Source: an uncultured Clostridia bacterium (lineage in GTDB: Bacteria; Bacillota; Clostridia; Christensenellales; Borkfalkiaceae). Taken from it: a stretch of DNA of 12,333 bases. Under the pieces are notes generated by a model. That model did no database searches. It was not told the DNA's origin and saw only the letters and a program-made list of their open reading frames with translations. The position numbers were made by a program, and so were the translations under genes. Positions 1 through 7,178 of the stretch are shown one piece after another. The first letter of the stretch is position 1. The number at the start of each line of letters is the position of its first letter. The stretch is from assembly GCA_905235815.1 (NCBI GenBank), contig CAJOMT010000027.1, positions 1 to 12,333 of the forward strand, written 5' to 3'.

Positions 1-44
1 TTAAATTCTTTTAACCTCTTTTCGGTTATCTTTCTGTTTTTCAT
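1..44 (-). CDS. 5' end of a gene leaving the window (partial)
   Basis: Fourteen codons can be read from an ATG at 44-42, giving MKNRKITEKRLKEF before the window ends. The start is well supported: a GGAGG ribosome site lies at 51-55 with a 6-base spacer, and an extended -10 promoter lies further upstream. The peptide is short, basic and Lys/Arg-rich, too little to name a family. It is a separate transcription unit from the ABC exporter genes, because a terminator lies between them. The product is unknown. Confidence 0.6.
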   Translation of the reverse strand, partial: MKNRKITEKRLKEF

Positions 45-78
45 TTTCTTCCTCCGTTTTAATGGTGTTTTTTCGTAT

Positions 79-87
79 ATTATACCA
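79..87 (-). promoter_or_regulatory. Extended -10 promoter for the partial gene at the left edge
   Basis: On the minus strand TGGTATAAT is a TGn-extended perfect -10 element (TATAAT at 84-79). No good -35 hexamer is present at a 17-base spacing (TTATAG at 107-102), which fits an extended -10 promoter. Transcription would start near 72, leaving a short leader that contains the GGAGG site at 51-55. Confidence 0.6.
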
Positions 88-124
88 CGGAGATTGTTAG
101 TCTATAAGGTCTTAAATAAAAAAC

Positions 125-160
125 GAGGCGGAAAGCGCAATGCTTTCCGCCTCAATTTTT
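125..160 (-). terminator. Rho-independent terminator of the ABC exporter operon
   Basis: A perfect 12-bp stem (GAGGCGGAAAGC at 125-136, its complement at 142-153) encloses a 5-base loop. On the minus strand the stem is followed after one base by a T run (124-118), and on the plus strand by AATTTTT, so it may work in both directions. It lies about 20 bases beyond the stop codon of the second exporter gene. Confidence 0.85.
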
Positions 161-174
161 ATTTTAACCAAAGG

Positions 175-2055
175 TTAAGCCCCTAATTGCTGTTTCTCAA
201 ATTGCAACATATACAGTTCGTAATACTTGCCTTTCTTGTTTAATAACGAGAAATGCGTGCCTTCCTCTAATATCTCTCCGTGACTGAGTACTATTATCTT
301 GTCCGCTTTCTGTATCGTCGAAAGCCTGTGCGCAACTATTAACATAGTTCCTTTATTCATCATCTTTTCGAGAGAATTCTGTATAAGCACTTCGGTTTCG
401 GCATCAATGTTCGCAGTCGCCTCGTCTAATATCATAACGTTCGGTTTATGTATTATCATTCTCGCAAAAGATAAGAGTTGCCTCTGTCCGGCAGAGAAAT
501 TATTGCTCCGCTCTCTCACTTCTTCATCTAAACCATTCGGAAGTTTTTCAATGAATTTATCGGCGTTTACGTATCTGCACGCCTCCATTACTTCTTCATC
601 GGTCATATCGTCGTGAAGAACTATATTGCTCCTCACCGTTCCCGCAAACAAGAACACGTCTTGCAGCATCTGACCGAAACATTTTCTCAGCGACGAAATC
701 TTATAGTCTTTTATATCCCTGCCGTCGATTAAGATCTGCCCTCGCTGAATATCGTAGTTTCGACAAATAAGCGAAAGTATCGTCGATTTGCCGGAACCCG
801 TCGCACCTACGAACGCCACGGTCTCCCCTGCGTTGACCTTGAACGACACGCCCTTTAATACCCACTCGTTCTCGATATAACTAAACCAGACGTCTTTGAA
901 TTCTATGTCGCCTCTTATGCCGTCGACCTCGATCGCATTTTCGCTGTCAACTACCGTCGGCTCTATATCCATTACGGTAAAAATCTTTTCTGCGGAAGCG
1001 AGAGCGGATTGCAACATATTGAACTGTTCGGCGAGATTTTGTATGGGCGTAAAGAACTTATTTATATATAAGTAGAAAGAAACTATCACGCCGCCGGTTA
1101 TCGTCTGGCCCATAAAGGTGGCGCCGTCGAGATAGCCCTTGCCGCCGAGATAAAACAGGCAAAGCACGGACGTTATATATAACATATATACGACGGGTCT
1201 GAATATGCTGAATACTAATATTTCGCCGAGCATTGATTTTCCGAGTTTTGAGTTTTTCTCCGAAAACTGCTCGTATTTTTTGTCGGTTCGATTGAAAATC
1301 TGCGTTATCTTCATTCCGGAAAGATTTTCGGATAAGAAGATATTTATGTCGGTAGTAGCGCTCTTTACGCTTCTGTGCGCACGGCGTGAGAATTTACGGA
1401 AAATAGCCGTGAACAGCACTATAAACGGCGCAAAGCACAGTACCATAAGCGTCAGTTCGTAATTGAGTAAGAACATTGCGACCAGCACGCCGATAATTAC
1501 GAAAAAGTTCTTCGCCAAGTTTACGACGACGTTAGTGAACATTCTCGATATGGCTTCCGAGTCGTTGGTAACTCTCGTTACGAGCGTTCCGACGGGAATT
1601 TGATTGAGTTGCTCGTGAGATAAACTCTCGATATGCTCGAACAGGTCTTTTCTTATCGCCGAAAGTATTTTTTGCCCCGTCTTTTGCAGCATTATGGACT
1701 GCAAGTACATACATACAACGGATACGATCAAAATCGAGGCGTAAACGCCTACCCTTATAAAGAGATATTTCAGTTCGAAGTCTAACCTTATAAGTTCTTC
1801 TATATTGCCGACCATAAGCGGTGCAAGTACGTCGTATAATATGGAGACAATCATCAGAAAAATTATAATGACAAACTGCGAACGATACGGTTTAGCATAA
1901 TGCAAAAGTCGCCGTATAAGCTCTTTATCTTTCATTTTTCTGTCAAATCCGAACGCTTCTTTCTTGTCCTTTATGAGCAAGAAAGCGACGATGAATATAA
2001 CCGAGAAAAGCCCGAGTATGCCGCCCGTTACGAGTAGGGGATAATATTCTCTCAT
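175..2055 (-). CDS. ABC exporter half-transporter, second subunit of a heterodimer (catalytic-Glu subunit)
   Basis: This is a fused membrane and ATPase subunit of the type I exporter family (MdlB/TM288/BmrD-like) that moves drugs, lipids or peptides out of the cell. Chosen start is ATG at 2055, giving 626 residues, because GGGAGGG lies 9 bases upstream and the upstream gene's stop is only one base away; an ATG at 2106 would overlap that gene by about 50 bases with no good ribosome site. The membrane region spans about residues 4-340. It includes an extra hydrophobic helix at 4-28, ahead of the usual six. The ATPase domain has Walker A GATGSGKST (417-425), Q-loop Gln, signature FSAGQ (520-524, not LSGGQ), Walker B with catalytic Glu (LDEAT, Glu545) and H-loop His576. 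The non-standard signature pairs with the defective Walker B site of the partner. The substrate cannot be told from sequence. Confidence 0.93.
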   Translation of the reverse strand: MREYYPLLVTGGILGLFSVIFIVAFLLIKDKKEAFGFDRKMKDKELIRRLLHYAKPYRSQFVIIIFLMIVSILYDVLAPLMVGNIEELIRLDFELKYLFIRVGVYASILIVSVVCMYLQSIMLQKTGQKILSAIRKDLFEHIESLSHEQLNQIPVGTLVTRVTNDSEAISRMFTNVVVNLAKNFFVIIGVLVAMFLLNYELTLMVLCFAPFIVLFTAIFRKFSRRAHRSVKSATTDINIFLSENLSGMKITQIFNRTDKKYEQFSEKNSKLGKSMLGEILVFSIFRPVVYMLYITSVLCLFYLGGKGYLDGATFMGQTITGGVIVSFYLYINKFFTPIQNLAEQFNMLQSALASAEKIFTVMDIEPTVVDSENAIEVDGIRGDIEFKDVWFSYIENEWVLKGVSFKVNAGETVAFVGATGSGKSTILSLICRNYDIQRGQILIDGRDIKDYKISSLRKCFGQMLQDVFLFAGTVRSNIVLHDDMTDEEVMEACRYVNADKFIEKLPNGLDEEVRERSNNFSAGQRQLLSFARMIIHKPNVMILDEATANIDAETEVLIQNSLEKMMNKGTMLIVAHRLSTIQKADKIIVLSHGEILEEGTHFSLLNKKGKYYELYMLQFEKQQLGA

Positions 2056-2056
2056 A

Positions 2057-3823
2057 CTATGCGCCCTCCCTTTCTTCGAGTCTTTGAAGTTCGACAGTCC
2101 TTGCATATTCCGGACAAATTTTAAGCAGTTCTTCGTGGCTGCCCGATGCGAGCAATCTGCCGCCGCTCATAAACAATATCTTGTTCATTCTCTTGACGGT
2201 GGAAATTCTGTGGGCAATCAAAATCGTGGTCTTACCCTTTCTCGTCGTATTTATAGCGTTTAATATACTCTCCTCGGTACTCGTATCGACGGCGGAAACC
2301 GAATCGTCCATAATCAATATGGGTGCGCCTTTCAAAAACGCCCTCGCAATGGATATACGCTGTTTCTGTCCGCCCGAAACCGTTACTCCCCTCTCGCCGA
2401 GAACGGTCTTATAACTATCTTTAAATCCCTCTATGTCGTCGGCAACGCAGGCGTATTCCGCCGCCACCTTAATGGCGCTCTCGTCGGCGTCGGAGGCAAA
2501 CGATATATTGTTTTCTATAGTGTCTGAAAAAAGGAAATTATCTTGCGGAACGTAGGCGCAATTCCTTCTTACCGATTCAATCGTTAGTTCGTTTACGTCC
2601 TTGCCGTCGAGAAATACCGTTCCGTCCGGCACGTTGAACGCCCGAAGCAGTAAGTCGGCAACGGTCGTCTTGCCCGAACCTATCTGCCCGACTATGCCGA
2701 CGTTTTCGCCCGCATTTATTTTAAACGATAAATCTTTAAGCACTTCTCTATCCGAATACGGATAAATGAAAGTCAAGTCGCGAAACTCTATCTCGCCCCT
2801 TAACGTACCTGCGTCTGCGGCGTTTTCTCTATCCTTTACGTCTACGGGAGCGGAAAGCAAATCGCTGATTCTGCCGAGTGAAGCCTTGCCCCTCGAATGC
2901 ATATCTATAAGTTCGGAAACGGCGGCTATCGGCCAAACGATCGCCGTAAAATACCCGATAAATTCTATGAGCGATTCCGCCGTTATATTGCCTTTCCATA
3001 CGAGATAACCGCCGAAACCGAGAATTACACAGATAACCGCCTCGACGAACAAAGATACCGAAACTCTCAGTATCGTCGAAAGCCTCGTATATTCTACGTT
3101 TACTTTCTCGTTATTCGAGTTCAGTTTTTTGAACTCCCAAAGTTCTTTCGCCTCTTTTACGAACGCCTTTATTACTGCGATACCCGAAAAACTCTCTTGC
3201 GCAAAGTCGGATATTTTCGAGAAAGACTCTTGCCTTTCGTCCCACTTTTTAGTCATATATTTATTCAGAATTATACCGATAACCATCAAAAATGCCATCG
3301 GTATAAGACAGAAAAGCGTGAGCAAAGGCTGAACGGCGATCATATTCGCCACCGCCAGACCGCCGAGAATAGACGCATCGAAGAACATCATCATTCCCCA
3401 ACCGAAACACTCGTCCAAAGTTTCGAGGTCGTTGGTGAAAAGGGACATCATATTCCCCACTTTATTTACCTGATAATACTGCGGCGACAACGTTCTCGCC
3501 TTGTCGAACATCTTGCCCCTTAAATCGGTCGCCATTCTTGTGCCGGCCCCGAAAAAGCATATTCTCCAAACGAATCTGCCTATCATCATAACCACGACTA
3601 TCACGAGTATGGGCGCACACACTTGGTCGAGTAGCACGTCGAGCGTAAACGGAATGGTCATCGCCTCGTCGATAAAGCCCGTATTTACGCCCGAAAGCAG
3701 AATATGATAAGCTTTGGGAATTTGCAGTTGGGCGTAGTCGACGGCGCCGAGCGCAAGCACTCCGAGCAGCAGCATCGGCAAATATTTCAGATAATATTTA
3801 TTTATAAATTTTCCGAAAATCAT
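2057..3823 (-). CDS. ABC exporter half-transporter, first subunit of a heterodimer (degenerate-site subunit)
   Basis: A 588-residue type I ABC exporter subunit (MdlA/TM287/BmrC-like). The membrane domain covers about residues 10-310, with six expected helices; the ATPase domain is at about 345-580. Walker A is GQIGSGKTT (379-387), the signature is a near-canonical VSGGQ (482-486), Walker B is ILIMDD (502-507) and the H-loop His is 538. The residue after Walker B is Asp507 instead of the catalytic Glu, so this subunit's own ATP site should hydrolyse poorly. That is the standard asymmetry of heterodimeric exporters. The start at 3823 is supported by GGAG at 3833-3830 with a 6-base spacer. The stop is one base from the next gene's ATG, which implies translational coupling and near-equal subunit supply. 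It is first in a two-gene operon. Confidence 0.94.
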   Translation of the reverse strand: MIFGKFINKYYLKYLPMLLLGVLALGAVDYAQLQIPKAYHILLSGVNTGFIDEAMTIPFTLDVLLDQVCAPILVIVVVMMIGRFVWRICFFGAGTRMATDLRGKMFDKARTLSPQYYQVNKVGNMMSLFTNDLETLDECFGWGMMMFFDASILGGLAVANMIAVQPLLTLFCLIPMAFLMVIGIILNKYMTKKWDERQESFSKISDFAQESFSGIAVIKAFVKEAKELWEFKKLNSNNEKVNVEYTRLSTILRVSVSLFVEAVICVILGFGGYLVWKGNITAESLIEFIGYFTAIVWPIAAVSELIDMHSRGKASLGRISDLLSAPVDVKDRENAADAGTLRGEIEFRDLTFIYPYSDREVLKDLSFKINAGENVGIVGQIGSGKTTVADLLLRAFNVPDGTVFLDGKDVNELTIESVRRNCAYVPQDNFLFSDTIENNISFASDADESAIKVAAEYACVADDIEGFKDSYKTVLGERGVTVSGGQKQRISIARAFLKGAPILIMDDSVSAVDTSTEESILNAINTTRKGKTTILIAHRISTVKRMNKILFMSGGRLLASGSHEELLKICPEYARTVELQRLEEREGA

Positions 3824-3846
3824 AATTCGCTCCGTTGATAAAATAT

Positions 3847-3875
3847 ATTATACAAGACGGAACGAAATATTGCAA
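3847..3875 (-). promoter_or_regulatory. Promoter of the ABC exporter operon
   Basis: On the minus strand TTGCAA (3875-3870) is separated by exactly 17 bases from a perfect TATAAT (3852-3847). Transcription would start near 3840, giving a leader of fewer than 20 bases. The -35 box lies against the T run of the upstream malic enzyme terminator. Confidence 0.75.
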
Positions 3876-3876
3876 C

Positions 3877-3916
3877 AAAAAAAAGGGCGTAAACGAAGAA
3901 TTCTTCGCTTACGTCC
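3877..3916 (-). terminator. Terminator of the dehydrogenase-malic enzyme operon
   Basis: A long hairpin occupies 3885-3916 (16 positions per arm, one wobble and one mismatch, with GAATTC at the turn). On the minus strand it is followed by eight T residues (3884-3877); on the plus strand it is followed by GTTTTTT. It lies about 24 bases past the malic enzyme stop codon and could stop transcription from either side. Confidence 0.8.
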
Positions 3917-3939
3917 GTTTTTTATTGCTGTTTTTTATT

Positions 3940-5100
3940 TTACTTGTTTTTAAGCGCCGCTTCTTTTACCGCTTTCGCAACTGCGTCCGCCACGCCCTCG
4001 TCGAACGCCTTCGGCAAAATGTTGGTAGCCGAAAGTTCGTCGTCCTTTATAAGCGAGGCAAGCGCCTTACAAGCCGCAACTTTCATTTCGTCGGTTATGT
4101 CCTTTGCCCTTGCGTCCAAAGCGCCTCTGAATATTCCCGGGAACGCCAAAACGTTGTTGACCTGATTCGGATAATCGCTCCTTCCCGAGCCTACCACCGC
4201 TGCGCCCGCCTTTAAAGCGAGTTCGGGCATAATTTCGGGAGTGGGGTTCGCCATCGGGAACACTATCGCCTTTTCGTTCATGGATTTTACCATTTCTTCC
4301 GAAACGATATTCGGTGCGGAAACGCCTATAAATACGTCGGCTTTTTTCATTGCGTCGGCAAGTTTGCCGTCGAGGAGTTCTTTATTCGTAACTTCCGCCA
4401 TCGCCGCTTGCGCCGCATTCATTTCAGCCTTTCCCTTTTTAAGCGTTCCGAACTTGTCGCACATAATTATATCCGTTGCGCCGAGCGAAAGTAAAAACTT
4501 CGCTATCGCAATTCCGGCAGAACCTGCGCCGTTTATAACTATCTTGACTTTATCCAAGTCCTTATTTACTACCTTTAAAGCGTTTATGAGCGCTGCGCCG
4601 AGCACGATAGCCGTGCCGTGCTGGTCGTCGTGGAATACGGGGATATCGCAGAGTTCTTTCAGTCTCCTCTCGACTTCGAAACAACGGGGAGCGGAAATGT
4701 CCTCTAAGTTTATACCGCCGAAACTTCCGGAAATAAGATAAATAGTCCTTACCAACTCGTCTACGTCTTTACTCTTTATGCAGATGGGAATAGCGTCTAT
4801 GCCCGCAAAAGTTCTGAACAATAAGCACTTTCCTTCCATAACCGGCATACCGGCGACAGGACCTATATCTCCGAGCCCCAAAACCGCCGTGCCGTCGGTG
4901 ATGACGGCTACCGTGTTCCAACGCCTCGTAAGTTCGTAACTCTTGCTCTCGTCCTTTTGTATTTCGAGGCAAGGCTCGGCAACGCCCGGAGTGTACGCCA
5001 GCGATAAGTCCTCTCTGTTTTTGACGGGAACTCTCGGCGAAACCTCGATTTTACCTTTCCATTCGTAGTGCTTTTTTAAAGATTCTTCTCTGTAATTCAT
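3940..5100 (-). CDS. Malic enzyme (malate dehydrogenase, oxaloacetate-decarboxylating), short bacterial form
   Basis: Converts malate to pyruvate and CO2 with reduction of NAD(P)+, in the cytoplasm. The 386-residue length matches the short form that lacks a phosphotransacetylase domain. Catalytic residues are visible: Tyr36 in AYTPGVAEPC, Lys91 in MEGKCLLF, metal ligands Glu133/Asp134 in NLEDISAP and Asp159 in HDDQHGTA. The nucleotide fold begins at GAGSAGIA (191 on). Cofactor preference cannot be settled; Asp215 at the end of the second strand slightly favours NAD. Start was set at ATG 5100 because AGAGG (5110-5106) lies 5 bases upstream; an in-frame start at 5124 would overlap the previous gene and lacks that site. 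The ribosome site overlaps the upstream stop codon, so it is probably coupled to the dehydrogenase gene. It resembles YtsJ/MaeB-type enzymes, but no symbol is assigned. Confidence 0.94.
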   Translation of the reverse strand: MNYREESLKKHYEWKGKIEVSPRVPVKNREDLSLAYTPGVAEPCLEIQKDESKSYELTRRWNTVAVITDGTAVLGLGDIGPVAGMPVMEGKCLLFRTFAGIDAIPICIKSKDVDELVRTIYLISGSFGGINLEDISAPRCFEVERRLKELCDIPVFHDDQHGTAIVLGAALINALKVVNKDLDKVKIVINGAGSAGIAIAKFLLSLGATDIIMCDKFGTLKKGKAEMNAAQAAMAEVTNKELLDGKLADAMKKADVFIGVSAPNIVSEEMVKSMNEKAIVFPMANPTPEIMPELALKAGAAVVGSGRSDYPNQVNNVLAFPGIFRGALDARAKDITDEMKVAACKALASLIKDDELSATNILPKAFDEGVADAVAKAVKEAALKNK

Positions 5101-5111
5101 AATTACCTCTC

Positions 5112-6224
5112 TTATTTCTCCCACGGGAATACGTACTTAGAAAGTCCGAGTTCGTCACGAACCTTTATCATCTCTTGTTGAACGGATTCGTTGATCGGAA
5201 CGCCCTTATCCTTTCTCTCTTGCCATACGAGATATTCTTTTTCGCCGGCAGTATAAATTCTGTCCGCTCCCGGCGCTTTTTTCGAAGCCCTGACCGCACG
5301 GAGTATATCTCCTGCCTTTTTGCGGAAAATTTCTTCGCCGAGGAAGTGATTGGTATCTATCGCTATAAAGAAATGTCCTAAATGATACGGTATCTTATTG
5401 CCGTTTTCGTCTTTGCCGTTGAGCGCTTTGCCGTATGCGCCGTCTTGAAGCGCCGCAGACAAAATTTCGACTACCATTGCGTATCCGTAGCCCTTATATC
5501 CGCCCAAAGCCTCGCCGATACCGCCGAGAGTGGTAAGCGCCGCCGTGCCGTTTCTTATCTTGGCAAGCGCTACTCCTGCGTCGCCCTCTACGGCGTTGCC
5601 GTCGATATCTATCATAGTTCCCGGGTGAACTTGTTCGCCCGTTCTCGCATAATACTCTATTTTACCGTTTTGAGTAATACTCGACGCACAGTCTATCAAA
5701 AAGTCGAATTCCTCGTCGGTGGGAAGTCCTATCGTAAGCGGATTAGTACCGAACATTCCCTCTACGCCGAAAGTGGGCGCAACGGACGGACGAGCGTTAG
5801 TTCCCGTTATACCTATCATTCCCTCTTTCGTGCACATCGAAGCGTAATATCCCGCTATGCCGTAATGGCAGGAATTTCTGACTACTACCATTCCCATACC
5901 GTGCTGTTTAGCCTTATCCATAGCAAGGCGCATTGCCTTATAGCCTATTACCTGTCCCATTCCGTTGTGGCCGTCGACTACTGCGGTCGTTTCGGTTTCC
6001 TCGATTATATCGAAGTTGGTTACGGGGTTTTGTATACCGTCGTTTATTCTGTCGATATAAATGGGCTTAAAGCGGTTGCAGCCGTGCGACTCTATACCGC
6101 GCTTATCGCTTTCGAGCAGTACGTCGGTACAAATCTTTGCGTCCTCGCGCGGAACTCCGACGCCCACGAAGGCGTCCTCAATAAAAGCGTAAGCGGTTTT
6201 CCAATCCAAATTCATTTTTGGCAT
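5112..6224 (-). CDS. Ldh_2-family NAD(P)-dependent dehydrogenase, probably malate dehydrogenase
   Basis: A 370-residue member of the malate/L-lactate/ureidoglycolate dehydrogenase family (COG2055, PF02615), unrelated in fold to classical Rossmann-type malate dehydrogenases. Family signatures are RGIESHG (42-48, His47), NSCHYGIAGYYA (117-128, with the likely catalytic His120) and GTNPLTIGLP (159-168). Relatives oxidise malate, lactate, sulfolactate, ureidoglycolate or diketogulonate; malate is favoured here only because a malic enzyme gene follows 11 bases downstream. The start at 6224 has GGAG at 6237-6234 with a 9-base spacer; a second Met three codons on is less well placed. It is first in a two-gene operon divergent from a DeoR-type regulator. 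Expression is probably controlled at the dyad at 6289-6304, which overlaps its -35 box. Confidence 0.88.
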   Translation of the reverse strand: MPKMNLDWKTAYAFIEDAFVGVGVPREDAKICTDVLLESDKRGIESHGCNRFKPIYIDRINDGIQNPVTNFDIIEETETTAVVDGHNGMGQVIGYKAMRLAMDKAKQHGMGMVVVRNSCHYGIAGYYASMCTKEGMIGITGTNARPSVAPTFGVEGMFGTNPLTIGLPTDEEFDFLIDCASSITQNGKIEYYARTGEQVHPGTMIDIDGNAVEGDAGVALAKIRNGTAALTTLGGIGEALGGYKGYGYAMVVEILSAALQDGAYGKALNGKDENGNKIPYHLGHFFIAIDTNHFLGEEIFRKKAGDILRAVRASKKAPGADRIYTAGEKEYLVWQERKDKGVPINESVQQEMIKVRDELGLSKYVFPWEK

Positions 6225-6261
6225 TTTTTTTATCTCCTTTCGTTGACATTTTTCTACTGAT

Positions 6262-6291
6262 AATATATAATTTATTTACCAAAATAATCAA
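6262..6291 (-). promoter_or_regulatory. Promoter of the dehydrogenase-malic enzyme operon
   Basis: On the minus strand TTGATT (6291-6286) lies 18 bases from TATATT (6267-6262). The spacing is one base over the ideal and both boxes are one or two bases off consensus, as expected for a controlled promoter. The -35 box overlaps the left half of the candidate operator. Confidence 0.5.
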
Positions 6292-6304
6292 GCATATACG
6301 CTTG
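6289..6304. promoter_or_regulatory. Candidate operator (16-bp dyad) between regulator and dehydrogenase operon
   Basis: CAAGCATATACGCTTG is an inverted repeat with seven of eight base pairs matched (only A6294 against C6299 fails). It overlaps the -35 box of the leftward operon by three bases and ends 11 bases before the -35 box of the rightward regulator gene. This is where a DeoR-type repressor would bind to control both. A second, A/T-only dyad lies at 6321-6336 within the regulator promoter; it is less convincing. Confidence 0.5.
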
Positions 6305-6315
6305 TTTTGGGAAAA

Positions 6316-6344
6316 TTGACAATAATATTTATTATTTATGTTAT
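6316..6344 (+). promoter_or_regulatory. Promoter of the DeoR-type regulator gene
   Basis: A perfect TTGACA (6316-6321) is followed after 17 bases by TGTTAT (6339-6344, four of six matches). It initiates just ahead of the GGAG ribosome site at 6350-6353. Confidence 0.6.
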
Positions 6345-6367
6345 TTCACGGAGAATAAATACGCAAA

Positions 6368-7129
6368 ATGAGCAATATTGTGAACGATTCGACTTCGCAG
6401 GAAATTTTAAACGTCTTGCAAAAAAATAAGGCGATGTCAATTGGCGACATCGCAAATGAAATTTATATAAGCCCGTCGAGCGTAAGGCGCAAATTGAGCG
6501 CCCTGCAAGAGCAAGGCTTGGTAATTCGCACGCACGGCGGCGCAAGAATTGACGAAAGCGGAAATATGTTTCCGAGTTTTTCATTCCGTTCGCAGCAGAA
6601 CAGTTTTCAGAAAAAGAAAATCGCGATGTTTGCGACTAAATGCGTTAAAGACGGGGATTTCGTGTTCCTCGACGGCTCGACTTCTGCGTTTTTCCTATCC
6701 GAATACTTAAAAAATTTCAAGAATATTCGGGTTATGACGAACGGTATCGACACCATTTCCACCCTATCCAAATACAACGTCGAGGCGTATTCGACGGGAG
6801 GAAAAATTTCGGATACCAACCGAGCGGTCTTGGTAGGTCAAAACGCAATAAACACGATAGAACACTACCACGCCGACGTGTTTATATTTTCGGCGCAATC
6901 GGTTGACGCACACGGGAATATTTACGACTGCTTCGAAGAAGAAAATTTTTTGAGAATAGCGATGATGAAAAATGCGGATAAAAAAATCTTCCTCTGTGAC
7001 AGTTCGAAACTCGGCAAGGCGTCAATGTTCAAACTTTGCCACGTCAAAGACGTAAACTATATAATCTCGGACGCCGACCTCTCGTCGTATTTCGAGCAAA
7101 ACTACAAAAATAAAATTCTTACAACATAA
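6368..7129 (+). CDS. DeoR/GlpR-family transcriptional regulator
   Basis: A 253-residue regulator with an N-terminal winged helix-turn-helix (about residues 8-62; recognition segment ISPSSVRRKLSALQEQG, then the wing motif TRTHGGA-like IRTHGGAR) and a C-terminal DeoRC sensor domain (about 75-235; FLDGSTSAFFLSEYL, then KKIFLCDSSKLGK). DeoRC domains usually bind phosphorylated sugars or related small phosphates and most members are repressors. It is the only plus-strand gene between 175 and 12127 and is divergent from the malate operon, which is therefore its likeliest target besides itself. The ATG at 6368 has GGAG only at a long 14-base spacing, and the upstream frame closes at TAA 6356-6358 with no other standard start, so the start is probably right but weakly translated. 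The effector is unknown. Confidence 0.92.
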   Translation: MSNIVNDSTSQEILNVLQKNKAMSIGDIANEIYISPSSVRRKLSALQEQGLVIRTHGGARIDESGNMFPSFSFRSQQNSFQKKKIAMFATKCVKDGDFVFLDGSTSAFFLSEYLKNFKNIRVMTNGIDTISTLSKYNVEAYSTGGKISDTNRAVLVGQNAINTIEHYHADVFIFSAQSVDAHGNIYDCFEEENFLRIAMMKNADKKIFLCDSSKLGKASMFKLCHVKDVNYIISDADLSSYFEQNYKNKILTT

Positions 7130-7135
7130 TTTTTA

Positions 7136-7178
7136 AGCGGGTATTATTCGCAAACGTGTGAATAATGCCCGCTTTTTT
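7136..7178 (+). terminator. Terminator of the DeoR-type regulator gene
   Basis: A 14-bp stem (7136-7149 with 7160-7173, one wobble pair) encloses a 10-base loop and is followed by a T run that starts at 7173. On the minus strand the stem is followed by AAAAATTATG, not a T run, so it should act mainly on the regulator transcript. Its T run overlaps the stop codon of the convergent threonine aldolase gene (7177-7179), leaving no clear separate terminator for that operon. Confidence 0.85.

Noticed and set aside
5382..6260. Long open frame (about 290 codons) on the plus strand opposite the dehydrogenase gene
   Set aside because: It is antisense to a clearly conserved enzyme, its translation has no recognisable motif and it has no ribosome site. 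It is a by-product of codon usage in the real gene, as are the other antisense frames.
6303..6317. TGTTTTGGGAAAATT, a partial match to the CodY box (11 of 15 positions)
   Set aside because: The matches are mostly A/T in an A/T-rich intergenic stretch, and nothing else here shows that the organism has CodY. It is too weak to annotate.
6321..6336. A/T-only dyad AATAATATTTATTATT in the regulator promoter as a second operator
   Set aside because: Its composition makes chance symmetry likely and it does not resemble the G/C-containing dyad at 6289-6304.
7136..7178. Bidirectional terminator serving the threonine aldolase operon too
   Set aside because: On the minus strand the stem is followed by AAAAATTATG without a T run, so it is not convincing as a terminator in that direction.
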